A stretch of DNA of 51,197 nucleotides, taken from NCBI GenBank assembly GCA_021774965.1, contig JAJFIL010000055.1:1-51197 (forward strand), given 5' to 3'. Positions 6,124-15,084 of this stretch are shown in pieces; within the stretch, counting starts at the first letter, position 1, and every line of letters begins with the position of its first letter. The notes beneath the pieces were generated by a model, which was given only the letters and a program-made list of their open reading frames with translations, was not told where the DNA came from and ran no database searches. This DNA is from Alphaproteobacteria bacterium. GTDB taxonomy: Bacteria; Pseudomonadota; Alphaproteobacteria; JAJFIK01. Position numbers and translations under genes: made by a program.

Positions 6124-7458
6124 ATGACCAGTCAACCTCTCTCCTCCCGCAAATGTGGTCCTCTGAAGGGGACTTTGAAAGTTCCAGGGGACAAATCCCT
6201 CTCCCACCGCGCCTTGATCTTTGGGGCGCTGGCTGTGGGGGAGACATGCATTGAGGGCCTCTTGGAGGGCGAAGACGTCCTTGCGACAGCTGCTGCCTTG
6301 CGGGCTCTGGGGGCAGAGGTCGAACGCAGCAGCGATGGCGTCTGGCACGTTTGGGGCCGGGGCATAGGTGGACTAAGAGCACCGGACGGTGTGCTGGATC
6401 TTGGAAATTCCGGGACCGGGGCACGGCTTTTGATGGGCGTTGTGGCGCAACAGCCGATCCGCGCGGTCTTTGCTGGGGATGGCTCCCTGCAAAGCCGGCC
6501 CATGGGGCGTATCTTTGGACCTCTCAGCCAGATGGGCGTTTCTGTTGTTGCTGCAGAGGGGGATCAGCTTCCTGCCACCCTCACAGGGCCAGAGCGACTA
6601 CGTCCCATTTCCTATGAGCTGCCCAAGCCCTCCGCCCAGATTAAATCGGCCGTGTTGCTGGCGGGACTTGCGGCGCCCGGCATTACCGAGGTCATTGAGC
6701 CTGAGGTGACCCGGGATCATACCGAACGCATGGCACGGGCTTTTGGGGCTGAAGTTGAGGTCTCTCAGCAAGACGGCAAGCGCCACATCCGCCTGACCGG
6801 ACAGCCTGAATTGGTCGCCACATCTGTTACGGTGGCAGCGGATCCGTCTTCGGCAGCCTTTCCTGCTGTGGCAGCTTTGATATCTCAAGGCTCTGAGCTC
6901 GTAATTTCCGGGGTCATGACCAATCTCACCCGCACCGGGCTCTACGACACATTGCTGGAAATGGGTGCTGATCTGAGTTTTGCGAATGAGGCCGAGGTGG
7001 CAGGGGAGACGGTGGCGGATCTGGTCGTAAAATCATCCATCCTCAAGGGTGTCGAGGTGCCCGCAGATCGTGCGCCCTCCATGATCGATGAATACCCCGT
7101 CCTGGCTGTTGCAGCCGCCTATGCCTCTGGCACCACGGTGATGCGGGGTCTGGCGGAGTTGCGGGTCAAGGAAAGCGATCGTCTCTCCGCCATCGCGGAA
7201 GGGCTAAAGACCATCGGGGTCAATGTCACAGAAACCGAAGACAGCCTCACCGTTGAGGGCACGGGAGGCGAGGTGCCCGGCGGCGGCACCATCGCTACCC
7301 ATATGGACCATCGCATCGCCATGGCCTTCCTGGTGGCCGGAACAGCTGCAAAATCTGCTGTCAAAGTGGATGATGGCTCCTTTATTGAGACCAGCTTCCC
7401 GGGCTTCACCGATCTCATGAACGGTCTTGGGGCCCATATGGAAAGGGTCAACCGATGA
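6124..7458 (+). CDS. aroA: 3-phosphoshikimate 1-carboxyvinyltransferase (EPSP synthase, class II type)
   Basis: This enzyme joins phosphoenolpyruvate to shikimate 3-phosphate in the cytoplasm, the sixth step of the chorismate pathway. The 444-residue sequence shows [10 protein letters not shown] (about residues 21-30, catalytic Lys and Arg), LGNSGTG (93-99), RPMGR, the [11 protein letters not shown] loop, [11 protein letters not shown] and LRVKESDR. It follows the class II (CP4-like) pattern throughout. Where CP4 has Ala100 in its NAATG loop, this protein has Gly97. The ATG at 6124 gives the normal N-terminus; a GTG at 6109 would add five residues. In this class aroA is commonly followed by cmk; here a GNAT gene lies between them. 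It feeds aromatic amino-acid synthesis, as do trpFBA further on. Confidence 0.96.
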   Translation: MTSQPLSSRKCGPLKGTLKVPGDKSLSHRALIFGALAVGETCIEGLLEGEDVLATAAALRALGAEVERSSDGVWHVWGRGIGGLRAPDGVLDLGNSGTGARLLMGVVAQQPIRAVFAGDGSLQSRPMGRIFGPLSQMGVSVVAAEGDQLPATLTGPERLRPISYELPKPSAQIKSAVLLAGLAAPGITEVIEPEVTRDHTERMARAFGAEVEVSQQDGKRHIRLTGQPELVATSVTVAADPSSAAFPAVAALISQGSELVISGVMTNLTRTGLYDTLLEMGADLSFANEAEVAGETVADLVVKSSILKGVEVPADRAPSMIDEYPVLAVAAAYASGTTVMRGLAELRVKESDRLSAIAEGLKTIGVNVTETEDSLTVEGTGGEVPGGGTIATHMDHRIAMAFLVAGTAAKSAVKVDDGSFIETSFPGFTDLMNGLGAHMERVNR

Positions 7459-7491
7459 TGTTGGCCGCTGACTACTAGAAAAGCAGCTAAT

Positions 7492-7959
7492 ATGGTTGAA
7501 GCTATAAAGGTGACGGAGGCTTATGCGGATAAAGCTAATATCTGCCGCGAAGTCCTGGAAGATCTTCCAGAATGGTTTGGTATTTCTGATGCCAGGGAAA
7601 CCTACATCGCTGAATCGGTGCACATGCCGATGTTTGTCTGTTTCAGTGATCAAGAGCCAATAGGATTTATCTCAGTAAAGATACACACTCAATTTTCTGC
7701 TGAACTATATGTCCTAGGCGTCAAACGTCGATTTCATCGGGAGGGCATAGGAAAAGCTCTCATCGATGCGGCATTGCAATTCGCTAGGGCGGAGAAAATG
7801 CGTTTTCTTACGGTAAAAACTCTCGCCTCCTCACACCCCGATCCGCATTATGCAGGCACGCGAAAATTCTATGAAAAGATGGAGTTCTTGCCAGTAGAGC
7901 TCTTTCCAACTCTCTGGGGCGCGGGAAACCCCTGCCTTTTGATGGTCAGGGTACTTTAG
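7492..7959 (+). CDS. GNAT family N-acetyltransferase
   Basis: A 155-residue protein with the GNAT fold. The central beta strand (AELYVLGVKRRFHREGIGKALI) contains the acetyl-CoA pyrophosphate loop R-x-x-G-I-G-K, and the C-terminal YAGTRKFYEKMEFLPVE helix-strand is the family's motif B region. The acceptor substrate is unknown; relatives acetylate antibiotics, polyamines or proteins. It starts 33 bases after aroA in the same direction, but its codon use and AT content differ from its neighbours and its ribosome-binding site is weak. It looks like a late insertion into the aroA-cmk pair. Confidence 0.85.
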   Translation: MVEAIKVTEAYADKANICREVLEDLPEWFGISDARETYIAESVHMPMFVCFSDQEPIGFISVKIHTQFSAELYVLGVKRRFHREGIGKALIDAALQFARAEKMRFLTVKTLASSHPDPHYAGTRKFYEKMEFLPVELFPTLWGAGNPCLLMVRVL

Positions 7960-8094
7960 GTCAAAACATAACTCTTAGGCCGTAATTTTGAACAAAGAAA
8001 TGCAGTATGAAATCCAGCCAAAGTTGGCGGCAGCGAGATGGGCGCCCCTTTATTCTTCCACGGACATTGGCCCCAACAAAAAAAGGGTGAACTC

Positions 8095-8754
8095 ATGAGC
8101 CAAGCAGCGCTTGTTGTGGCCATCGATGGCCCGGCCGCCTCGGGCAAGGGCACCATTGCGCGCCGTCTGGCTGCCGAATTCTCGCTTGCTTACCTGGATA
8201 CGGGCTCACTTTATCGGCAAGTTGCTTTTCTGGTGCTGGAGGCTGGCGGTGAGCCAACTGATGAGGCCGATGCTCTGGCCGCTGCCAAAGCGGTGGCAGG
8301 CCGAGACATTGAAGATGACAAGCTGCGCAATCAACTGGTGGCAGATGCTGCCTCCAAAGTGGCGGCCATTCCAGCGCTGCGCACAGCTTTGGTTGATTTT
8401 CAGAAAGAATTTGGCAGAAATCCGCCAGATATAGATGGCGTGGCCTCCAATGGTGCTGTGATCGACGGGCGCGATATTGGCACCGTGATCTTCCCTGATG
8501 CGCCGGTGAAGCTATTCGTGAGCGCCAGCGCGGAAGAACGCGCCCGTAGGCGGCATTTGGAGCTCCTGGATCGCGGAAATGAGGCCTCATTCGGCGATAT
8601 TCTGACTGAGGTGAAGGAACGAGACGCCCGGGACGAGGCGCGGCCCATATCTCCGTTAATGCCTGCGGCGGATGCGCACTTGCTCGATACCACAGATTTG
8701 AGTATAGAAGCCGCGTTCGAAGCGGCGAAGAGTATTGTCGCAGCAGCGTTCTAG
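8095..8754 (+). CDS. cmk: Cytidylate kinase
   Basis: The enzyme phosphorylates CMP and dCMP with ATP in the cytoplasm and supplies CDP for RNA, DNA and lipid synthesis. The 219-residue sequence opens with the P-loop IDGPAASGKGTIAR, then YLDTGSLYR (substrate site), VIDGRDIGTVIFPDA and a LID-type arginine region (ERARRRHLEL, KERDARDEARPISPL). This is the normal length and order for the bacterial enzyme. The ATG at 8095 has AGGGTGA at 6-7 bases; an in-frame ATG at 8038 would add an atypical hydrophobic extension. It is followed by rpsA, the usual neighbour, but a weak terminator and a 255-base gap lie between. Confidence 0.95.
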   Translation: MSQAALVVAIDGPAASGKGTIARRLAAEFSLAYLDTGSLYRQVAFLVLEAGGEPTDEADALAAAKAVAGRDIEDDKLRNQLVADAASKVAAIPALRTALVDFQKEFGRNPPDIDGVASNGAVIDGRDIGTVIFPDAPVKLFVSASAEERARRRHLELLDRGNEASFGDILTEVKERDARDEARPISPLMPAADAHLLDTTDLSIEAAFEAAKSIVAAAF

Positions 8755-8813
8755 CAGGGGAGTGAGGTCAGACCCAGAACACCAGCTTGAGAAATCTTGA
8801 GCCGTTTTGAAAA

Positions 8814-8842
8814 GGGTAAGACCGCTCGTCTTGTCCTTTTTT
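8814..8842 (+). terminator. Weak terminator-like hairpin between cmk and rpsA
   Basis: A 5-bp core stem (AAGAC/GTCTT, 5-base loop), extended by GG/CC through a bulge, is followed by six T. It may separate cmk transcription from rpsA. Confidence 0.4.
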
Positions 8843-8922
8843 GTTTATGGGACTGCTGGAGCACACATTTTTCAGGGGCTCTTAAGAAGCGCCGGTCTAT
8901 GTGATTTCGAACAAATGAAGCC

Positions 8923-8977
8923 AGACCTCAATGGTGAGGTCTTGATGACCACCAAAGACCGTCGGAGCCAACCGGTC
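8923..8977 (+). promoter_or_regulatory. Structured leader upstream of rpsA
   Basis: Two hairpins lie in the 90 bases before the rpsA start. One has a perfect 8-bp stem AGACCTCA/TGAGGTCT with loop ATGG (8923-8942). The other is GACCG/CGGTC with an 11-base loop (8957-8977). Ribosomal protein S1 represses its own translation through leader RNA structure in other bacteria, so these may serve that role. No known alphaproteobacterial leader family was recognised. Confidence 0.4.
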
Positions 8978-9009
8978 GGCCAGAATAATGAATGTAACAA
9001 GGAGCAAGT

Positions 9010-10758
9010 ATGTCTGAAACTCAAACCGCGGACACATCGTCACTTAATCCGTCAACTGACGATTTTGCCGCACTACTAGAAGAATCCTTTGAATCCCATG
9101 GCGCGCCTATTGAAGGCTCCGTTCTCAAAGGAACAGTGATCGACCTTCAAAACGACATGGCGATCATCGATGTGGGCCTCAAAACTGAAGGCCGCATCCC
9201 CCTTAAAGAATTCGGCATTGATGAGAATTCGAACCTTGTCGTTGGCGACGTTGTCGAGGTCTATCTCGAACGCGTTGAAAACGAGATGGGCGAAGCCATC
9301 CTTAGCCGCGAAAAAGCTCGGCGCGAAGAAGCTTGGGAACGTCTCGAGAAATCTTCTGAAGCCGGCGAAAAAGTTGAAGGCCGCATCGTTGGTCGCGTCA
9401 AAGGTGGCTTTACTGTTGATATGGGCGGAGCGTTCGGCTTCCTTCCAGGCAGCCAGGTTGATATCCGCCCCGTGCGCGATGTCACGCCTCTCTTGAACCT
9501 GCCGCAGCCGTTCCAAATTCTTAAAATGGATCGTCGTCGTCAGAACATCGTTGTCTCTCGTCGCGCCGTCCTTGAAGAGACCCGTGCGGAACAACGTAAT
9601 GAGCTGGTTCAAAATCTTGAAGAGAGCCAAATCATTGAAGGCGTGGTCAAGAACATCACCGATTACGGTGCGTTCGTTGATCTGGGCGGCGTTGACGGCC
9701 TGTTGCACGTCACGGACATTGCCTGGCGTCGTGTGAACCATCCTACGGACGTGCTCACCATTGGCGAGACCGTTAAAGTTCAGATCATCAAGCTGAATCA
9801 GGAAACCCAACGTATCTCCCTTGGCATGAAGCAGCTTGAGCAAGATCCTTGGGAAGGCGTTGAAGCCAAATACCCAGTGGGCACCAAGCTCAAAGGCCGC
9901 GTGACCAACATCACCGATTACGGTGCATTTGTTGAGATCGAGCCGGGTGTTGAAGGTCTGGTCCACGTCTCCGAGATGTCCTGGACGAAGAAGAACATCC
10001 ATCCAGGCAAGATCGTCTCGACCAGCCAAGAACTGGAAATCATGGTGCTTGAGGTTGATCCTCAAAAGCGTCGGATTTCTCTTGGCCTCAAGCAGACCAC
10101 AGCCAATCCTTGGGAAGACTTTGCGGAACGTTATCCGTCCGGCACCCATGTGGAAGGCGAGGTCAAGAACATCACCGAGTTCGGTCTGTTCATTGGTCTT
10201 GATGGCGACGTTGATGGCATGATCCACCTTTCCGATCTGGATTGGGAACGTCCGGGCGAAGAAATTCTCAAGGAATTCAAGAAGGGCGACATGGTCAAAG
10301 CTGTCGTGCTGGAAGTTGACCTTGAGAAGGAACGCATCTCCCTTGGCGTGAAACAGCTTTCCGGTGATCCAATGGATAGCGTGGGCGGCACCAAGCGTGG
10401 CGAACGCGTAACCTGCTCCGTGACCGCAGTTCAGGACAACGGCATTGAAGTGTCCGTTGGCGAGGAAGGTTTCAAAGCCTTTATCCGCCGCTCTGATCTG
10501 GCACGGGATCGTGGTGATCAGCGTCCAGAGCGTTTCTCTGTCGGTGACAAGCTTGATGCCATGGTCACGCGGATGGATAAATCCTCCCGCTCCATGAGCC
10601 TTTCCATCAAGGCCCTTGAAATGGCTGATGAGAAAGAAGCTGTTGCTCAGTATGGCTCCACCAATGCTGGTGCCTCCTTGGGCGACATTCTCGGCGCGGC
10701 GCTCAGCCAGGCCGATGATGGCGAAGAAGCTACGGACGAAGAAAAAAGCGACGACTAA
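9010..10758 (+). CDS. rpsA: 30S ribosomal protein S1
   Basis: S1 binds mRNA on the small ribosomal subunit and helps unfold and place it for initiation. The 582-residue protein contains six S1 (OB-fold) repeats, beginning near residues 38, 122, 210, 295, 382 and 470. Repeats 3 and 4 are nearly identical in the ITDYGAFV core. The acidic C-terminal tail ([14 protein letters not shown]) is usual in alphaproteobacteria. AAGGAG lies 6 bases before the ATG. Codon use is strongly biased, as expected for a highly expressed gene, and this leaves a long open frame on the opposite strand that is not a gene. It is preceded by a structured leader, closed by a strong terminator at 10789, and followed by ihfB as in most proteobacteria. 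Confidence 0.98.
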   Translation: MSETQTADTSSLNPSTDDFAALLEESFESHGAPIEGSVLKGTVIDLQNDMAIIDVGLKTEGRIPLKEFGIDENSNLVVGDVVEVYLERVENEMGEAILSREKARREEAWERLEKSSEAGEKVEGRIVGRVKGGFTVDMGGAFGFLPGSQVDIRPVRDVTPLLNLPQPFQILKMDRRRQNIVVSRRAVLEETRAEQRNELVQNLEESQIIEGVVKNITDYGAFVDLGGVDGLLHVTDIAWRRVNHPTDVLTIGETVKVQIIKLNQETQRISLGMKQLEQDPWEGVEAKYPVGTKLKGRVTNITDYGAFVEIEPGVEGLVHVSEMSWTKKNIHPGKIVSTSQELEIMVLEVDPQKRRISLGLKQTTANPWEDFAERYPSGTHVEGEVKNITEFGLFIGLDGDVDGMIHLSDLDWERPGEEILKEFKKGDMVKAVVLEVDLEKERISLGVKQLSGDPMDSVGGTKRGERVTCSVTAVQDNGIEVSVGEEGFKAFIRRSDLARDRGDQRPERFSVGDKLDAMVTRMDKSSRSMSLSIKALEMADEKEAVAQYGSTNAGASLGDILGAALSQADDGEEATDEEKSDD

Positions 10759-10788
10759 GCTCGCCTCTCTTTCTTTGTAGACATTCAG

Positions 10789-10822
10789 AATGGCCGGGAC
10801 GGACACGTCTCGGCCATTTTTG
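10789..10822 (+). terminator. Strong rho-independent terminator after rpsA
   Basis: A 13-bp stem (AATGGCCGGGACG with CGTCTCGGCCATT, one G-T wobble) closes a GACA loop and runs into a T tract. It begins 30 bases after the rpsA stop. Confidence 0.92.
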
Positions 10823-10983
10823 TGACTTATGCACCATTAGATTCTGAAAATGCGTGCAAATTGAATGGGTTAAGCTTGACGTTGAGGGCTGCCTTTGGCA
10901 GCTTCGCCCTTGAGGAATCGCACCTAATATAGAGGGTGCGAGAGAGACAGATCGCACAGGCAAGAGTTAAAGAGCAGCCCACC

Positions 10984-11322
10984 ATGATCAAATCTGAACT
11001 TGTCGCCAAACTTGCCGATGCCAACCCCCATCTTTATCAGCGGGATGTGGAACGCATTGTTTCCACCATCTTTGATGAGATTACAGGAGCGCTCGCAAGC
11101 GGTGACCGGGTAGAGCTGCGCGGCTTTGGCGCTTTTTCGATCAAACATCGCCCAGCCCGCACAGGACGGAACCCGCGCACCGGAGACCCGGTTGAGGTAG
11201 AGGCCAAGTCTGTGCCTTTCTTCAAGGCGGGCAAGGAATTGCGCGACCGGCTGAACGATGGCTATTTGCCAGGGGCTGCGGGAAACAGCGCGGTCGATGA
11301 CGGCGCAGGAGATGGCTCTTGA
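10984..11322 (+). CDS. ihfB: Integration host factor subunit beta
   Basis: A 112-residue DNA-bending protein of the HU/IHF family that pairs with IhfA and binds specific sites to shape promoters, origins and recombination complexes. The family pattern is complete: [11 protein letters not shown], the dimer helices, [10 protein letters not shown], then the arm with [14 protein letters not shown] and the [13 protein letters not shown] ending. A short extra C-terminal tail ([16 protein letters not shown]) goes beyond the usual length. The ATG at 10984 gives the standard N-terminus. It heads a chain of eight closely packed genes running to folC, and its stop overlaps the TTG start of the LapA-like gene. 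Confidence 0.95.
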   Translation: MIKSELVAKLADANPHLYQRDVERIVSTIFDEITGALASGDRVELRGFGAFSIKHRPARTGRNPRTGDPVEVEAKSVPFFKAGKELRDRLNDGYLPGAAGNSAVDDGAGDGS

Positions 11323-11603
11323 GGCTTTCGACCTGGATCGCCGGCATTCCGACAGTGGCGATTACAATCTGGTTTGCCCTTGCCAATAGATCGTCCGTAA
11401 CTCTCAGCCTTGATCCTTTTGCAGGGGCCTCCAGCCAATGGACCCTTGGCCTGCCTCTTTTTGTTGTTGTTTTCATGGGCGTCTTTATTGGCATGTTGGC
11501 CGGCGGGGCTGTGGTCTGGTGGGGCCAGGGCCGCTGGCGCCGTGAGGCGAAATCCACTCGCCGTGAAGTTCAACGCCTTTCTGCAGAGGAAAAATCTGAA
11601 TGA
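11319..11603 (+). CDS. LapA-domain (DUF1049) membrane protein
   Basis: A 94-residue inner-membrane protein with two hydrophobic segments (about residues 6-22 and 43-67), then a short basic and coiled cytoplasmic tail. This is the DUF1049/LapA layout, seen in proteins linked to lipopolysaccharide assembly (YciS in E. coli, which works with LapB). It starts at a TTG overlapping the ihfB stop (TTGA) with AGGAG 8 bases ahead, and its own stop overlaps the pyrF ATG. Such tight coupling and the position after ihfB match E. coli and other proteobacteria. No LapB partner lies in the window. Confidence 0.85.
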   Translation: MRLSTWIAGIPTVAITIWFALANRSSVTLSLDPFAGASSQWTLGLPLFVVVFMGVFIGMLAGGAVVWWGQGRWRREAKSTRREVQRLSAEEKSE

Positions 11604-12313
11604 GTCAAATTACCAATAACCCGGTCTTTTGCGCCCTTGATATGCAAGAGGTCGATGCCGCCTCTGCCATGGCAGCGCAGCTTTCGGGGTATGTTGGCGG
11701 GCTCAAGCTGGGTTTGGAATTTTTCATGGCCAACGGGCCGGGCGGTATCCGTGCTGTCACCGAAGCAGCAGGCCTTCCATTTTTTCTGGACATCAAGTTG
11801 CACGATATTCCCAACACGGTGGTAGGGGCCATGCGCGCCATCTTGCCGCTGAAACCTGCGTTGGTGACCATCCATACGGGGGGCGGTCCTGCCATGATGG
11901 AAGCTGCTGCCAAGGCAGCCCAGGAAGTGGGCAGTGAACGGCCGCAAATCATTGGCGTTACGGTATTGACCAGTCTGGATGATGCGGATCTTCGTGCCGT
12001 TGGGGTGAGCGGGAACGCAGGCGATCAGGCACTCGGACTGGCACAATTGGCACGCGATTGCGGCCTGGATGGTGCGGTCTGCAGCCCCCATGAAGTGGCA
12101 AAGTTGCGCGAGGCCTGCGGTCCGGACTTCACACTTGTGGTTCCTGGCGTGCGCCCAAGCGGCGCCGATGTTGGAGACCAAAAGCGTGTTATGACACCGA
12201 CCGAGGCACTCAGCGCAGGTGCGGATGTATTGGTCATCGGAAGACCCATTACCCAGGCGATTGACCCTGGTGCAGCGGCAGCTGCAATTGCTTCAGAGAT
12301 CGCAGGCGGGTGA
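11600..12313 (+). CDS. pyrF: Orotidine 5'-phosphate decarboxylase
   Basis: Catalyses the last step of UMP synthesis, loss of CO2 from OMP. The 237-residue sequence has the active-site motif FLDIKLHDIPNTV (about residues 59-71: the Asp-x-Lys and Asp of the charged network), the phosphate-binding VVPGVRPSG, and GADVLVIGRPIT near the end. This is the complete TIM-barrel of the family. Its ATG overlaps the upstream stop (ATGA) and its TGA overlaps the trpF GTG, so it is built into a tryptophan operon. This puts pyrimidine and tryptophan synthesis, both of which use phosphoribosyl pyrophosphate upstream, under one transcript. Confidence 0.96.
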   Translation: MSQITNNPVFCALDMQEVDAASAMAAQLSGYVGGLKLGLEFFMANGPGGIRAVTEAAGLPFFLDIKLHDIPNTVVGAMRAILPLKPALVTIHTGGGPAMMEAAAKAAQEVGSERPQIIGVTVLTSLDDADLRAVGVSGNAGDQALGLAQLARDCGLDGAVCSPHEVAKLREACGPDFTLVVPGVRPSGADVGDQKRVMTPTEALSAGADVLVIGRPITQAIDPGAAAAAIASEIAGG

Positions 12314-12957
12314 GCCTTCTTATCAAAATCTGTGGTCTGACCACTCGCGAAGCTGCTCAAGCCGTTTCCGAAGCTGGCGCCGATATGGCGGGCTTTATCT
12401 TCTTTGAGAAAAGTCCTCGCCATCTTTCCTCATTTGGTCAGGCACGCGACGTGGCGGCGGGCCTTTCGCCGGACATTGCACAAGTGGCGGTTACGGTTAA
12501 TGCCAGCGATGATGAACTCAGTGCCATTGTGAAAAATCTGGAGCCGGACTTCCTGCAACTTCATGGCGGTGAAGATGTCGCGCGCGTGGCGGAAATAAAG
12601 GCTCAATACGGTCTGCCGGTAATAAAATCTTGCCTGATTTCTGACATAGATGATGTTGAGAGTGCGCGGGAATTTGAAGGTGTGGCTGATCTTCTGCTAT
12701 TCGATGCAAAAGCGTCTGCGGGACAGGAAAGCCGTCCCGGTGGTTGGGGCGACAGCTTTGACTGGCATTTGCTCTCTGATCAGAAATGGCAAGTGCCGTG
12801 GCTTCTGGCGGGTGGTCTGAGGCCTAATAATGTGGCAGAGGCTATTGGCTTGGTACATCCCTCTGGGCTTGATGTTTCATCGGGTGTAGAAACCGCGCCG
12901 GGTGTTAAATCATCCGAGTTGATTGAGAGTTTTGTGGCTGCTGTGCGCAGCGCATAG
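12310..12957 (+). CDS. trpF: Phosphoribosylanthranilate isomerase
   Basis: Isomerises N-(5-phosphoribosyl)anthranilate to the carboxyphenylamino-deoxyribulose phosphate in tryptophan synthesis. The 215-residue TIM barrel has the N-terminal catalytic cysteine motif IKICGLTT (Cys8), the FIFFEKSPRH loop, LQLHGGE, the catalytic Asp region LLFDAK, and the phosphate-binding LAGGLRPNNV and GLDVSSGVE. The GTG start at 12310 overlaps the pyrF stop. A GC-rich hairpin follows its stop before trpB. Confidence 0.96.
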   Translation: MSLLIKICGLTTREAAQAVSEAGADMAGFIFFEKSPRHLSSFGQARDVAAGLSPDIAQVAVTVNASDDELSAIVKNLEPDFLQLHGGEDVARVAEIKAQYGLPVIKSCLISDIDDVESAREFEGVADLLLFDAKASAGQESRPGGWGDSFDWHLLSDQKWQVPWLLAGGLRPNNVAEAIGLVHPSGLDVSSGVETAPGVKSSELIESFVAAVRSA

Positions 12958-12975
12958 GCGGGCACCAAGCCCGCC
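12957..12975 (+). other. Intercistronic hairpin between trpF and trpB
   Basis: A perfect 7-bp stem GGCGGGC/GCCCGCC closes a 5-base loop and begins on the last base of the trpF stop codon. No T run follows, so it is not a classic terminator. Its right arm can instead pair with GTGGGC about 10 bases downstream. The structure may protect or process the mRNA or adjust trpB translation; it also resembles a REP-type palindrome. Confidence 0.45.
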
Positions 12976-13000
12976 CAAAAGGTAGTGGGCAAAAAAACAA

Positions 13001-14212
13001 ATGGCGGGCGAGAATTCCTTCAAGACCGGACCGGATGAACAGGGTCGCTTTGGCATCTACGGTGGGCGCTTTGTTGCCGAGACCCTGATGCCAAATGTGT
13101 TGGCGCTAGAGAAAGCCTATGATGAAGCTAAGGCTGATGATGCCTTTCAGGCTGAGTTTGACCTCTTCATGCGCGACTATGTGGGCCGTCCCAGCCCACT
13201 TTATTTCGCCGAACGACTGACGGAACATCTTGGCGGCGCGCAGGTCTATTTCAAGCGCGATGAGCTCAATCACACCGGCGCGCACAAGATCAATAATTGC
13301 ATCGGGCAAATTCTTTTGGCCGTCAGAATGGGCAAGAAACGCATTATCGCAGAAACCGGTGCGGGTCAGCACGGCGTGGCAACCGCCACGGTCGCGGCTC
13401 GGTTTGGTCTTCCTTGCGTGATCTATATGGGCGCGGTGGATATGGAACGGCAAAAGCCGAACGTCTTCCGCATGCGCCTGTTGGGGGCCGAAGTGGTGCC
13501 AGTGACCTCCGGCTCATCGACGCTTAAAGATGCCATGAACGAAGCGTTGCGCGACTGGGTCACCAATGTGGATGACACGTTCTATATCATTGGCTCTGTC
13601 GCAGGCCCGCATCCTTATCCAGCGATGGTCCGTGATTTCCAATCCGTGATCGGTACCGAAGCGCGCCAGCAAATGATGGATCGGCTGGGCCGTCTGCCCT
13701 CGACCCTTGTTGCCTGCGTAGGCGGGGGCTCTAACGCCATGGGGCTGTTCTATCCATTTCTGGATGACGGAGAAGTTGAAATCATCGCAGTAGAAGCTGC
13801 CGGTAAAGGTCTTGATACGGACGAACATGCGGCTGCCATTGCCAAAGGCACGCCGGGTATTCTGCACGGCTCGCGCAGTTACCTGATGCAAGACGATGAT
13901 GGCCAGATTATTGAGCCTCATTCCATCTCCGCAGGCCTGGATTATCCGGGCATTGGGCCAGAACATTCCTGGCTCGCCGATCAGGGCCGAGTAAAGTTTG
14001 ATGCAGCCACAGACACCGAAGCGCTGGAGGCGTTTCAATTGCTGGCAAAGCTTGAAGGCATATTGCCAGCGCTGGAGCCCGCACACGCGCTTGCCCATGT
14101 GATGAAGATCGCGCCAAAGCGCAACAAGGACAACGTCATTCTGATGAACCTCTGCGGGCGGGGAGATAAGGATATCTTTTCCGTCGCTGATCATTTGGGG
14201 GCAGACATATGA
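13001..14212 (+). CDS. trpB: Tryptophan synthase beta chain
   Basis: Joins indole and serine to make tryptophan, using pyridoxal phosphate bound to the lysine in HTGAHKINN (Lys96). The 403-residue sequence has [16 protein letters not shown] at the start, [13 protein letters not shown], the phosphate-binding [28 protein letters not shown], and [11 protein letters not shown] near the end, all in normal order. The ribosome-binding site is poor: the best purine run (AAGGTAG) is about 17 bases from the ATG and lies in a hairpin loop. Translation may therefore depend on coupling from trpF. Its stop overlaps the trpA ATG, matching the equal need for both subunits. Confidence 0.97.
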   Translation: MAGENSFKTGPDEQGRFGIYGGRFVAETLMPNVLALEKAYDEAKADDAFQAEFDLFMRDYVGRPSPLYFAERLTEHLGGAQVYFKRDELNHTGAHKINNCIGQILLAVRMGKKRIIAETGAGQHGVATATVAARFGLPCVIYMGAVDMERQKPNVFRMRLLGAEVVPVTSGSSTLKDAMNEALRDWVTNVDDTFYIIGSVAGPHPYPAMVRDFQSVIGTEARQQMMDRLGRLPSTLVACVGGGSNAMGLFYPFLDDGEVEIIAVEAAGKGLDTDEHAAAIAKGTPGILHGSRSYLMQDDDGQIIEPHSISAGLDYPGIGPEHSWLADQGRVKFDAATDTEALEAFQLLAKLEGILPALEPAHALAHVMKIAPKRNKDNVILMNLCGRGDKDIFSVADHLGADI

Positions 14213-15084
14213 CCTCTGAATTCAAGAGCTCGCCCACCCGCATCGACAAGCGTTTTGCGAAACTGCGGGAAGAAGACCGCGCGGGCTTTGTTGCCTTCAT
14301 CACCGCAGCCGACCCGGACATTGAAACCTGCTTTGAGATCATGCGCGGCCTGCCCGAGGCGGGTGCCGATGTCATTGAGCTGGGCATGCCGTTCACCGAC
14401 CCCATGGCAGACGGCCCTGCCATTCAGGCAGCCTCAATAAGAGCACTTGAGGCAGGCGGGTCCATGAAAGTCACTCTGGATCTGGTGCGCCGCTTTCGCG
14501 AGCTGGACACCGAAACGCCCATCGTTCTCATGGGCTATTACAATCCGGTCTATCACTACGGCGTGGACGCGTTCTTGAAAGATGCCACCACGGCTGGCGT
14601 GGATGGTCTGATCATTGTGGACTTGCCGCCGGAGGAAGACGAAGAATTATGTCTTCCTGCGCGTGCTGCCGGGGTCAATTTCATTCGTCTGGCGACGCCG
14701 ACCACGGATGAAGCGCGCCTTCCAACGGTGCTGCAAAATACCTCCGGATTTCTCTATTATGTGGCGATTGCCGGAATTACTGGAACAGCAAGTGCTAATA
14801 CAAGCGATTTGAAGGCAGCTATTGACGCTTTGCGCAAAAGCACCCATCTGCCTATTGCCGTTGGATTTGGCATCAACACACCCGAAAATGCCGCAGAAAT
14901 CGGTCAGTTTGCCGATGCGGTGGTTGTCGGGTCTGCTCTTGTGCAGTGCATTGCAGATCATTTAGCAGCCGGAAAAGCATCTGAAGCAGGACTTGCTAAA
15001 GGTGTTCATGATAAAGTAAGAGCGCTGGCCTCGGCAGCTCATCAGTCTCGGGCATCCGTCGGCGTTTTAGGGAGCAGCACATGA
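14209..15084 (+). CDS. trpA: Tryptophan synthase alpha chain
   Basis: Splits indole-3-glycerol phosphate and passes indole through the tunnel to the beta subunit. The 291-residue protein shows [16 protein letters not shown] (catalytic Glu), [10 protein letters not shown] (catalytic Asp), the loop after [12 protein letters not shown], and the phosphate site [11 protein letters not shown] and [13 protein letters not shown]-terminal extension of about 20 residues ([12 protein letters not shown]) is longer than in E. coli. It is coupled to trpB and accD by 4-base ATGA overlaps. Confidence 0.97.
   Translation: MTSEFKSSPTRIDKRFAKLREEDRAGFVAFITAADPDIETCFEIMRGLPEAGADVIELGMPFTDPMADGPAIQAASIRALEAGGSMKVTLDLVRRFRELDTETPIVLMGYYNPVYHYGVDAFLKDATTAGVDGLIIVDLPPEEDEELCLPARAAGVNFIRLATPTTDEARLPTVLQNTSGFLYYVAIAGITGTASANTSDLKAAIDALRKSTHLPIAVGFGINTPENAAEIGQFADAVVVGSALVQCIADHLAAGKASEAGLAKGVHDKVRALASAAHQSRASVGVLGSST

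Noticed and set aside
9076-10806. A 576-codon open frame antisense to rpsA
   Set aside because: It is a by-product of the strong codon bias of rpsA, spans its terminator side and resembles no protein family.
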